From Clostridiales bacterium (GTDB lineage: Bacteria; Bacillota; Clostridia; Christensenellales; UBA1242): a stretch of DNA of 64,000 bases. Below the pieces are notes generated by a model that was not told the DNA's origin, did not search any database, and worked only from the letters and a program-made list of their open reading frames with translations. The translations under genes were made by a program, and so were the position numbers. The DNA lies in the NCBI GenBank assembly GCA_003524095.1, contig DOEE01000002.1, forward strand, positions 62,001 through 126,000. The letters run 5' to 3'. Shown here piece after piece: positions 57,199-64,000 of the stretch; position 1 is the first letter of the stretch; every line of letters begins with the position of its first letter.

Positions 57199-57957
57199 TT
57201 GGCAGACAATGATCATCATGGACATAGGCAAAGACTTAGAGACCGAATTAAGTCCGGTGCATTTGAATCAATGCAAGATTACCAAGTGCTAGAATATGCA
57301 CTTACTTTTGTAGTGCCATTCAAAGATGTCAATCCACTAGCACATGAACTTGTCAAAACATTTGGCTCTTTTGGAGCAGTACTCGAAGCAGACATTGAAG
57401 ACTTGAAACAAATCAAAGGCATAAGTGATGTTACTGCTTGTTTTTTGACTTCGCTTCCAAAAATTTTTAATTTTTACGAAAAAGAAAAGAACAACAAAGT
57501 CGGCAAGATTTGCAACTATCTAGAAGCCTATGAATATGGTCAAAAACTATTCAAAGGCAAGACCTGCGAAGAAGTATATCGAATTAGTTTGCTTGCAACC
57601 AACAAAATCGTTGGGGTTGATAAAATCAGCGAAGGGACATGCAACGAATCTAATTGTAGTATTCGAAAAATCACCGATTGTATGTCTAGACGAAAAGTGG
57701 CAAATATTATTTTGCTTCATAATCATCCAAACGGACTTGCAGAACCTTCCGAAGAAGACAAAAAAGTAACCAAGGCATTGGTCTATGCACTTGCAATAAC
57801 GGGAAGTCATCTGATTGACCATATGATAATTTGTGACAATTCTTATTATAGTTTTAAACAAGACCACCTAATAGACGATTGCTACTTAGAAATTAGCAAA
57901 ATTTTTGGTGGTGCAAAAGGGGTACAACAACCAAAGGCTAGGTATAGCGATGATTAA
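57199..57957 (+). CDS. radC: RadC family JAB/MPN domain protein
   Basis: About 252 residues with a TTG start 8 bases after an AGGAG site; the frame is open further upstream but lacks a ribosome site there. N-terminal helix-hairpin-helix part (HRQRLRDRIKSG, LKQIKGIS) and a C-terminal MPN+ domain with the metal motif LHNHPNG...PSEED and a later DHMIICD. RadC was once linked to repair, but its true role is not settled. Overlaps the next gene by 8 bases. Confidence 0.9.
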   Translation: MADNDHHGHRQRLRDRIKSGAFESMQDYQVLEYALTFVVPFKDVNPLAHELVKTFGSFGAVLEADIEDLKQIKGISDVTACFLTSLPKIFNFYEKEKNNKVGKICNYLEAYEYGQKLFKGKTCEEVYRISLLATNKIVGVDKISEGTCNESNCSIRKITDCMSRRKVANIILLHNHPNGLAEPSEEDKKVTKALVYALAITGSHLIDHMIICDNSYYSFKQDHLIDDCYLEISKIFGGAKGVQQPKARYSDD

Positions 57958-58261
57958 AAACGATAATAGTTTTGTATGTGTTAATTGCGGAAAAAATGTT
58001 GAAAAACTCAAAGTCACAAGCCGAAATCATTGCCCGTATTGTTTGCATTCTTTGCATGTTGATATAGTTCCGGGAGATAGAGCAAACCCTTGTGGGGGAA
58101 TACTCAAGCCGATTGCTATTGAGAACAATTCCAAAAAAGGATATATTATTGTGTTTAAATGTCAAAAGTGTGGAGCGGTAGTCAGAAATAAATATGCTCC
58201 CGATGACGATTTCCAAGCCATTTTGGAAATATCAAAATACAATGCTACGGGGATTAAATAA
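57950..58261 (+). CDS. RNHCP domain zinc protein
   Basis: 103 residues. Zinc cysteines CVNCG, the name-giving SRNHCPYCLHS segment, GDRANPCGG and CQKCG. The family's function is unknown; it likely binds RNA or zinc. Its ATG lies inside the end of radC (ATGATTAA), so it is translated by coupling. No strong ribosome site of its own. Confidence 0.88.
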   Translation: MIKNDNSFVCVNCGKNVEKLKVTSRNHCPYCLHSLHVDIVPGDRANPCGGILKPIAIENNSKKGYIIVFKCQKCGAVVRNKYAPDDDFQAILEISKYNATGIK

Positions 58262-58316
58262 AAAAAACATATTAGTAACAAAAGATGAGTTCACTTTTGT
58301 ATTCTAATATGTTTTT
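58262..58316. terminator. Bidirectional terminator between RNHCP and DAC-like genes
   Basis: AAAAAACATATTAG pairs with CTAATATGTTTTTT, with an inner ACAAAAG/CTTTTGT stem, flanked by A- and T-runs. Confidence 0.85.
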
Positions 58317-58351
58317 TGTTTTTTTATGAATTTTGCTAAACCGCCAAAAAA

Positions 58352-59647
58352 TTATTCGTGATTATCGTCAGTATTGGTTGTAATGCTAGAAATTTCTTCC
58401 GCCTTGTCTTTTTTTGTATCAATTTCCTTTGGTGCTGGTTTCACGTCTTTTTTGTCTATTTTGGCAGTCTCGGCTTCAGCCTTGGCATGTTCGTCATCTT
58501 CTTTTTTCTTTGCTTCAAGTTTTGCTAAAATTTCAAGTGGAAGCATATTGTCGTCTTCAACAATTGCTTCGCCATTAACGATTTTGACTTTCTTCTTTTT
58601 CTTCAAATCGGATTTTTCCTTGTAGAAGTTGTCTCCGTCTTGAGATTGGAAGTAAACACCAACTATCTTTTTGTTTTTGTTGTGCAAAATTGAATATGCT
58701 GCACGACGTCTAGCCCCGCCAACAATCATATTTTCAATATTTGGCGTTGATTCAATAAACACGTTATATGCCCTTATTTTTCCCGAATTATCTATAATTG
58801 TAATGCCGTCAAAGTCAAGCATTGTTTTGAGTACATCGGCATAACTTCTAAGTATGTTTTCGTCAAAAGTAGCACTACGCATAAATAGTTTGATAAATTC
58901 AATTGGTTCTTTAAGCCAAGTCCCGTCCTGAAATACTCCCGCCTTGTCTTTAAATTCTTTGTCAACTACCATACAGATGGTTCCATGCAAACCTTTGAGA
59001 ACACTGTGAAAAATATTGTCTAGTAGGTTTTTGATGTCTTGCAACTTTCGTTTGGTTGTCTTGATTTTGGATACACAGGCATCAACAAACTCAGTTATTT
59101 CGTTGTCCCAGTTGTATTCATAAGATGAGTTAAGATTAAAACACACCGAGAAATTATTTCCCTTTGCTCCAATTAGCCTACAAACACCGCCACCAAACAC
59201 ATTGATTATAACAAGACTTGCCTTTTTGGAAATGTTGTCCATAATGGATTGGTCGTGTAGTGCTTGAAGCAAGGATTTATCTTTGAGAGAAGTTAGTGTC
59301 TTAATTATTCCATATTCAATAACGTTTTCGCCAAAGTTAACATATATATTCCAGTCTCTTTTGCAAAAACACATTAGCGCTTTGATTCTAGCACGAAAGT
59401 TAAGCGTGTCACTATCTTCATAAAAAATTATTTTCTTGGCCTTGTTTACATTCTTAACGACATTATTAATATTGTTTGTAATTAGAATTGTAGGCTTAAT
59501 TTTTTGACCTTCTTCTTCATAATTTGCAAGTTGATAAAACATTCCCAAAAACAAATCTATATGTTGAATAGGAAGAGTGGGAAACTCATATGAGAACATC
59601 TCAAGTACTTTTTTTCTAGCATCTTCAAAAAATATTTTTCTTTCCAT
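58352..59647 (-). CDS. Divergent diadenylate-cyclase (DisA_N/DAC)-like protein
   Basis: 431 residues. The region ~215-335 has the order of a DAC domain: HGTICMVVD, then DFDGITIIDNSGKIRAYNVFIE (DGI at 280-282 where DGA is usual) and GGARRRAAYSIL (310-320 where GTRHRAA is usual), then a beta segment KKIVGVYFQSQDG. DAC enzymes make c-di-AMP from two ATP. Loss of the His in RHR and changes in DGA suggest weak or no cyclase activity, or a sensor role as in the DACN-type domains. The N-terminal ~210 residues are of unknown fold, and the last ~60 are a Lys/Ala/Glu-rich disordered tail. No membrane helix. Divergent from an ABC exporter pair. Confidence 0.55.
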   Translation of the reverse strand: MERKIFFEDARKKVLEMFSYEFPTLPIQHIDLFLGMFYQLANYEEEGQKIKPTILITNNINNVVKNVNKAKKIIFYEDSDTLNFRARIKALMCFCKRDWNIYVNFGENVIEYGIIKTLTSLKDKSLLQALHDQSIMDNISKKASLVIINVFGGGVCRLIGAKGNNFSVCFNLNSSYEYNWDNEITEFVDACVSKIKTTKRKLQDIKNLLDNIFHSVLKGLHGTICMVVDKEFKDKAGVFQDGTWLKEPIEFIKLFMRSATFDENILRSYADVLKTMLDFDGITIIDNSGKIRAYNVFIESTPNIENMIVGGARRRAAYSILHNKNKKIVGVYFQSQDGDNFYKEKSDLKKKKKVKIVNGEAIVEDDNMLPLEILAKLEAKKKEDDEHAKAEAETAKIDKKDVKPAPKEIDTKKDKAEEISSITTNTDDNHE

Positions 59648-59777
59648 AACAACCCCAAAACATTAATATTACAAAACAAACATTGAAACAATCTCAAATT
59701 ACAAATAGATGATTTTTAAGCGGACTAAAACTCACTATTGCTATCAAAAATATAGATAATGTAATTCTCAGTAGTAG

Positions 59778-59800
59778 TTTATGTCAGAAACTGACATAAA
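59778..59800. promoter_or_regulatory. Perfect inverted repeat, candidate operator
   Basis: TTTATGTCAG and CTGACATAAA are perfect 10-bp arms around AAA. It lies in the 331-bp divergent gap between the DAC-like gene and the ABC pair, before the -35 of the latter. The form fits a dimeric repressor site. Nothing else of note in the gap. Confidence 0.45.
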
Positions 59801-59922
59801 ACAACAAATTCTTTCATTTTTATGAGTATAACATAAAAAATTAAAATTGCAATTATTATTATCAAAAATTTTTTAAACTTATCAAAAAAATTTGGTTTTT
59901 AGCCGAATTTGACAAAAATACT

Positions 59923-59951
59923 TTGGCAAATTAATGCTTTTTTGATATACT
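59923..59951 (+). promoter_or_regulatory. Predicted promoter of the second ABC pair
   Basis: TTGGCA (59923-59928), 17-bp spacer, TATACT (59946-59951) with TGA before it (extended -10). About 20 bases before the ribosome site. Confidence 0.55.
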
Positions 59952-59978
59952 CAAAGATATATTCTAGGGAGAAAAGTT

Positions 59979-61697
59979 TTGAAAAAACTATTTAGATTCT
60001 TTAAAAGTTACAAAAAGCAAATGATTTTGGCTCCTTTGCTTAAATTTTTTGAAACAATGACAATCATAATAATTCCGCTTCTTGTCGCAAACATGATAGA
60101 CATAGGTGTCAAAAATCACGATATAAGATATATAGCAATTTGGGGAACAATTGTTGTTATATTTAATATAATTGGAATACTCAGTGCAGTTATATGTGCC
60201 AAACTTACATCTAAGGCATGCTCGGGAATTAGTTATGATATTCGAAAAGATTTGTATCGTCATATAAATACTCTGTCTCATGCCGAACTAGATAAATTTG
60301 GAACAGCAACTCTTAACAATAGAATAACCCACGACGTTAATAGAATTGAGACGGCTCTCGGAATGTTTTTGAGAATGGTTATGCGTACTCCATTTTTGAT
60401 TATTGGTTCTATTATAATGACAATGGTTATTTCTTTGAAATTGTCTCTAATATTTTTATTAATAGCACCACTTATTTTGCTAGCGGTATTTGTAATATTT
60501 AAAAAAACAGAACCGCTTTACGATCGCACTCAAAAGGACTTGGATAGAGTCTCCGAAATAACAAGAGAGAATTTGCAAGGTGCAAGAGTTGTGAGAGCAT
60601 TTAACAAACAAGACTACGAAGAACACAAGTTCCAAGGAGCAACTCTCAAACTCAAAAAGTCGGCAGTTAAAGTTGTATCAATATCTTCACTTCTCAACCC
60701 AATAACATCAACTATTATTAACTTTGCAATTATCGCAATAATGTGGTGGGGAGGGTTGCAGGTAAATATAGGTGGACTTACCCAAGGTCAAATTATTGCA
60801 TTTGTAAACTATCTAACTCAAATTTCAGCGGCATTTGTGTCGCTTGCAAACCTTATTATTGCATTTATCAAAGCATTCAATTGTGCGGGGAGAATTAACG
60901 AAGTCTTTGATACCAAGCCTAGTGTAATTGAAACAAATCACGACTTTATAGATATTCAACCAAATTCTGCAGTTCCAAAAATTGAATTCAAAAATGTAAG
61001 TTTCAAATATTCCGATTCCGCCAAATATGCTTTTGAAAATATAAGTTTTACTGCATATGCCGGAGACACTATAGGAATTATAGGTGGAACGGGAAGTGGG
61101 AAAAGTAGTGTGGTTTATCTTGTGCCAAGATTTTACGATGCGATTGAGGGAGGAGTTTATGTAGACGGAATCAATGTCAAAGATTATTCCCTTACTCAGT
61201 TGCGTCAAAAAATAGGCATAGTGCCACAAAAGGCAGTGCTATTCAAAGGAACACTCAAAGAAAATTTGCGTTGGCGAAAACAAGACGCAACGTATGAAGA
61301 AATGAAAAAAGCAGTCAAAATTTCTCAGAGTTATGAGTTTGTCAAAGAATTGCCAGACAAGTATGAAACCAAAGTTCAAGCCGGTGGCAAAAACTTCTCG
61401 GGTGGTCAACGTCAAAGACTCACAATAGCAAGAGCCTTGGTCGGAAATCCAGAGATTTTGATTTTGGACGATAGTGCATCAGCACTTGACTTTGCCACAG
61501 ATGCAAACTTGCGAAAGGCAATCAAAGAAAATATAAACTCGACAGTTATACTTGTTTCTCAAAGAGCAAATACAGTCAAAAATTCAGATGTCATAATCGT
61601 ACTCGAAAATGGAAAGGTTGTAGGACAGGGAAAACACGACGACTTGCTTAAAAATTGTGAAGTTTACAAACAAATATACTTGTCTCAGACTAAATAA
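59979..61697 (+). CDS. Heterodimeric ABC exporter, degenerate-site subunit (second pair)
   Basis: 572 residues, same length and layout as the gene at 42467: six membrane helices, Walker A GGTGSGKSS (~369), signature NFSGGQRQR and Walker B ILILDDSASALD with Asp in place of the catalytic Glu. TTG start with a GGGAG site. Followed after 14 bases by its partner. The two pairs look like an old duplication. Substrate unknown. Confidence 0.93.
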   Translation: MKKLFRFFKSYKKQMILAPLLKFFETMTIIIIPLLVANMIDIGVKNHDIRYIAIWGTIVVIFNIIGILSAVICAKLTSKACSGISYDIRKDLYRHINTLSHAELDKFGTATLNNRITHDVNRIETALGMFLRMVMRTPFLIIGSIIMTMVISLKLSLIFLLIAPLILLAVFVIFKKTEPLYDRTQKDLDRVSEITRENLQGARVVRAFNKQDYEEHKFQGATLKLKKSAVKVVSISSLLNPITSTIINFAIIAIMWWGGLQVNIGGLTQGQIIAFVNYLTQISAAFVSLANLIIAFIKAFNCAGRINEVFDTKPSVIETNHDFIDIQPNSAVPKIEFKNVSFKYSDSAKYAFENISFTAYAGDTIGIIGGTGSGKSSVVYLVPRFYDAIEGGVYVDGINVKDYSLTQLRQKIGIVPQKAVLFKGTLKENLRWRKQDATYEEMKKAVKISQSYEFVKELPDKYETKVQAGGKNFSGGQRQRLTIARALVGNPEILILDDSASALDFATDANLRKAIKENINSTVILVSQRANTVKNSDVIIVLENGKVVGQGKHDDLLKNCEVYKQIYLSQTK

Positions 61698-61711
61698 AAG
61701 GAGGAATTGAC

Positions 61712-63715
61712 TTGGAAGAAAAAAGTAATACAAGGAACAAGCGGGAAGAAAAAGAATATAGAAAAATCAAAAAAGCCATAGCTCAACTTCCAAAAGATTC
61801 CTTTAATAATCCAGAAAAAGCACAGCCTGCCAAGGACATAATAGTCCCAACTGTTGTTCCTGCAACACTTAATAATCCCGTGCTTCAAAATGAAGCCCGC
61901 CCAGACAAAATTGTTGATTCGCCACTTATTCTTGATACAAATTCAAAACGAATTGAAAGCGTTGCAAAAATCAAAAAACAAAAGTCCGGAATTACACTTC
62001 TTAGGATTATGGGATATCTCAAAAAGTATTGGTATTTATTCGTACTTGCCATAATATTTGCAATGGTCAATTCAACTTTTGAAATTTTTATTCCATTAAT
62101 TATTGGCAAGGGGATTGACCATATTGTAGGAGTTGGCCAAGTTGAATTTGATGCTTTGCTTAAGTATATTGGTTGGTTATCTGTTTGTATAGTTGGTTTT
62201 GCTGGATTTAAGTGGTCGCTTTCAAGACTTGCAAACGAAATGTCATATCGCATTGAACAACAAATGCACAATGATATTTTTAAAAAGTTTAACAAAGTGC
62301 CACTCAAGTATATAGATAGTTCCAGCCATGGCGACTTGCAATCCCGTATGATTAATGATGTAGGCTTAATCACAGACGGATTTGTGCTAGGTCTTACAAC
62401 ATTCTTTGATGCACTTGCAACAATTTCTCTAACCATAATTTTTATGATAAGAATTAATGCTACAATTGCAACAATAATTATTTGTGCAACTCCACTTAGT
62501 ATCATAGTTGCATCAGTTATTGCCAAGGCTTGTCACAAGATTTTTAAACGTCAAGCCAAAACACTCGGAGACTTGAGTGGAACTATGGTTGAAATGGTGG
62601 GAAATCAAAAGGTTGTCAAAGGCTTTTTATACGAAGAACGTTCAATTGAAAAGTTTGAAGAAATCAATGTTAAACTCAAAGATGTAGCGGGGAAGGCGAT
62701 GTTTTATTCGTCACTCTCAGCCCCGTTTACTAGATTTATAAATGGCTTGCTTTATGCGACCGTAGCGATAGTAGGTTGTATGTCAGCAATCAAAGGAAAT
62801 ATGTCCATTGGAGATATTTCGGTCTTCCTAGCATATGCAAATCAATATTCTCGTCCATTTAACGATATTGCTGATGTATTTGCAGATATTCAAGCCGCTT
62901 TTGCGTCTGCTGTCAGAGTATTTAATGTATTAGACATAAAAAACGAAGTTAGCGATGCCGGTCTCCCAGAAATTAAAAAATGCACAGGCGAAGTTGTGTT
63001 TGACCATGTGGACTTTTCCTATACTCAAGACAAAAAACTCATTCAAGATTTAAATTTAAATATCAAAAGCGGACAAAGAGTCGCCATAGTTGGGCCAACG
63101 GGTTGCGGAAAGAGTACGCTTATTAATCTGCTGATGCGGTTTTATGATACTGACAAAGGCACAATATCCGTAAGTGGACACAATATAACTGAAGTTACAA
63201 GGCAAAGTCTTCGAAGACAATATGGCATGGTGCTTCAAGAGACATGGCTATTTTCGGCATCAATTAGGGATAACATTGCTTATGGCAAGGAAAACGCAAC
63301 CGACGAAGAGGTTAGACGTGCCGCCAAACTTGCGGGCGTTGACCACTTTATTGAGACCATTCCCGAAGGCTATAATGCTATGATAAACGAAAACGGAGAT
63401 AACTTGTCTCAAGGTCAAAAGCAGTTGATTTGTATTGCTAGACTAATGTTAGCCAAACCACCAATGCTAATTTTGGACGAAGCAACCAGCAATATTGACA
63501 CAAGAACAGAACTTGCTATTCAGTCGGCATTTCACAAAATGATGGAAGGCAAAACAAGTTTTGTAGTCGCTCATAGACTTTCGACAATTGTTTCGTCGGA
63601 TATTATCTTGGTTATGAACAAAGGCAATATTATAGAACAAGGCACTCACAAAGAATTGCTTAAAAAACAAGGATTTTATTACAACCTATATAATAGCCAA
63701 TTTAGTGAATATTAA
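61712..63715 (+). CDS. Heterodimeric ABC exporter, canonical subunit (second pair)
   Basis: 667 residues. TTG start after AGGAGG. About 95 residues of charged cytosolic extension precede the first helix, longer than in the partner pair. Six membrane helices, Walker A GPTGCGKST (~461), Walker B MLILDEATSNIDTRTE with catalytic Glu. The signature reads LSQGQKQ instead of LSGGQ, which weakens the composite site formed with the partner. Completes the exporter with the gene at 59979. Confidence 0.93.
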   Translation: MEEKSNTRNKREEKEYRKIKKAIAQLPKDSFNNPEKAQPAKDIIVPTVVPATLNNPVLQNEARPDKIVDSPLILDTNSKRIESVAKIKKQKSGITLLRIMGYLKKYWYLFVLAIIFAMVNSTFEIFIPLIIGKGIDHIVGVGQVEFDALLKYIGWLSVCIVGFAGFKWSLSRLANEMSYRIEQQMHNDIFKKFNKVPLKYIDSSSHGDLQSRMINDVGLITDGFVLGLTTFFDALATISLTIIFMIRINATIATIIICATPLSIIVASVIAKACHKIFKRQAKTLGDLSGTMVEMVGNQKVVKGFLYEERSIEKFEEINVKLKDVAGKAMFYSSLSAPFTRFINGLLYATVAIVGCMSAIKGNMSIGDISVFLAYANQYSRPFNDIADVFADIQAAFASAVRVFNVLDIKNEVSDAGLPEIKKCTGEVVFDHVDFSYTQDKKLIQDLNLNIKSGQRVAIVGPTGCGKSTLINLLMRFYDTDKGTISVSGHNITEVTRQSLRRQYGMVLQETWLFSASIRDNIAYGKENATDEEVRRAAKLAGVDHFIETIPEGYNAMINENGDNLSQGQKQLICIARLMLAKPPMLILDEATSNIDTRTELAIQSAFHKMMEGKTSFVVAHRLSTIVSSDIILVMNKGNIIEQGTHKELLKKQGFYYNLYNSQFSEY

Positions 63716-63719
63716 TTTT

Positions 63720-63757
63720 AAACACATATGTTCTTTGGGAACGTGTGTGTTTTTTTG
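63720..63757 (+). terminator. Terminator after the second ABC pair
   Basis: AAACACATATGTTC pairs with GAACGTGTGTGTTT (two G-U pairs) around TTTG, followed by a T-run. Confidence 0.85.
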
Positions 63758-63768
63758 GAAATTGGGTC

Positions 63769-63797
63769 TTGAAATTTGATTTTTAGTATGATACAAT
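63769..63797 (+). promoter_or_regulatory. Predicted promoter of the gene at 63827
   Basis: TTGAAA (63769-63774), 17-bp spacer, TACAAT (63792-63797) with upstream TGA. Confidence 0.6.
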
Positions 63798-63826
63798 ATA
63801 GTTATTAAATAGCCAAAGGGGACAGT

Positions 63827-64000
63827 GTGGTGGATAACAAGGTAGATAGAATTTGGAGTGCCGAAAGAGATGTTAATGCAGTTAAACATACTTTGGACGA
63901 TATAAAAAGACTAAAAGATTATGTAAGATTAGATTTGATTGGACTAAACAAAGACAAACAACAAGTTATGAAAGACGAAGATTACGACGAACTAATCAAA
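63827..64000 (+). CDS. Unknown protein, start only (cut by window edge)
   Basis: 58 codons are visible. Start GTG at 63827 or the next GTG at 63830, after an AAAGGGG site. The sequence (VDNKVDRIWSAERDVNAVKH, then KRLKDYVRLD) is highly charged and looks helical or coiled-coil. Too short to identify. Confidence 0.6.
   Translation, partial: MVDNKVDRIWSAERDVNAVKHTLDDIKRLKDYVRLDLIGLNKDKQQVMKDEDYDELIK

Overview
The window is low-GC DNA (my estimate is about one third G+C) from a Gram-positive-type bacterium, most likely an uncultured member of the Clostridia/Bacillota. Supporting signs are GGAG-type ribosome sites with frequent TTG/GTG starts, sigma-A-like promoters (TTGAAA, 17 bp, TG-N-TANAAT), a tyrosine T-box riboswitch, lipoprotein signal peptides, MBG and InlB-type surface proteins, YqeY, DegV and a ParABS system with exact TGTTTCACGTGAAACA sites. 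No 16S gene is present, so the genus cannot be given.

Layout. 0-2 kb: gyrA (start only) and gyrB on the minus strand. 2-9 kb: an XRE regulator, two unknown genes, a serine-palmitoyltransferase-like enzyme, and a tightly overlapping trio (DUF362 protein, ketopantoate-reductase-like protein, YqeY). About 9 kb: tRNA-Glu(CTC), whose 3' end and terminator are duplicated around a string of small hairpins. 9-14 kb: a cardiolipin-synthase-like protein lacking the His and Lys of both HKD motifs, a large lipoprotein, and EF-P with arginine at the tip position. 14-27 kb: alcohol dehydrogenase and a compact glycogen cluster (malQ, glgB, glgA, glgP, alpha-amylase-like). Its glycogen synthase carries an extra ~810-residue disordered N-terminus.

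At 27.2-27.6 kb the dominant coding strand switches from minus to plus. The plus side begins with mnmE (apparently leaderless), mnmG, a ~980-bp AT-rich spacer with 23-bp tandem repeats and four perfect parS sites, then rsmG, parA, parB and recF. 35.7-38.5 kb: two copies of a ~210-bp palindromic repeat, one split by a ~1.2-kb insert carrying an XRE regulator and a frameshifted SLOG-like gene; a weak DnaA-box cluster lies between them. A new-looking HEXXH metallopeptidase-like gene (785 aa) separates recF from dnaN. dnaA, rpmH and rnpA are not in the window. 42-46 kb: a heterodimeric ABC exporter pair. 46-51 kb: an SPFH/zinc-ribbon protein, a T-box operon (C39-like peptidase plus tyrS), a small InlB lipoprotein, a membrane-anchored Mrr-like nuclease and a HAD protein. 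51-56 kb: a 1516-aa MBG-repeat surface protein. 56-64 kb: DegV, RadC, RNHCP, a divergent diadenylate-cyclase-like protein, a second heterodimeric ABC pair, and the start of an unknown coiled-coil gene.

Together the genes cover chromosome segregation and replication near an origin-proximal locus, a self-contained glycogen polymerising/debranching module (no ADP-glucose pyrophosphorylase is visible here), envelope functions and two exporters. The most unusual items are the disordered glycogen synthase fusion, the tRNA-linked hairpin array, the split palindromic repeat, the divergent DAC-like protein and the HEXXH protein between recF and dnaN.
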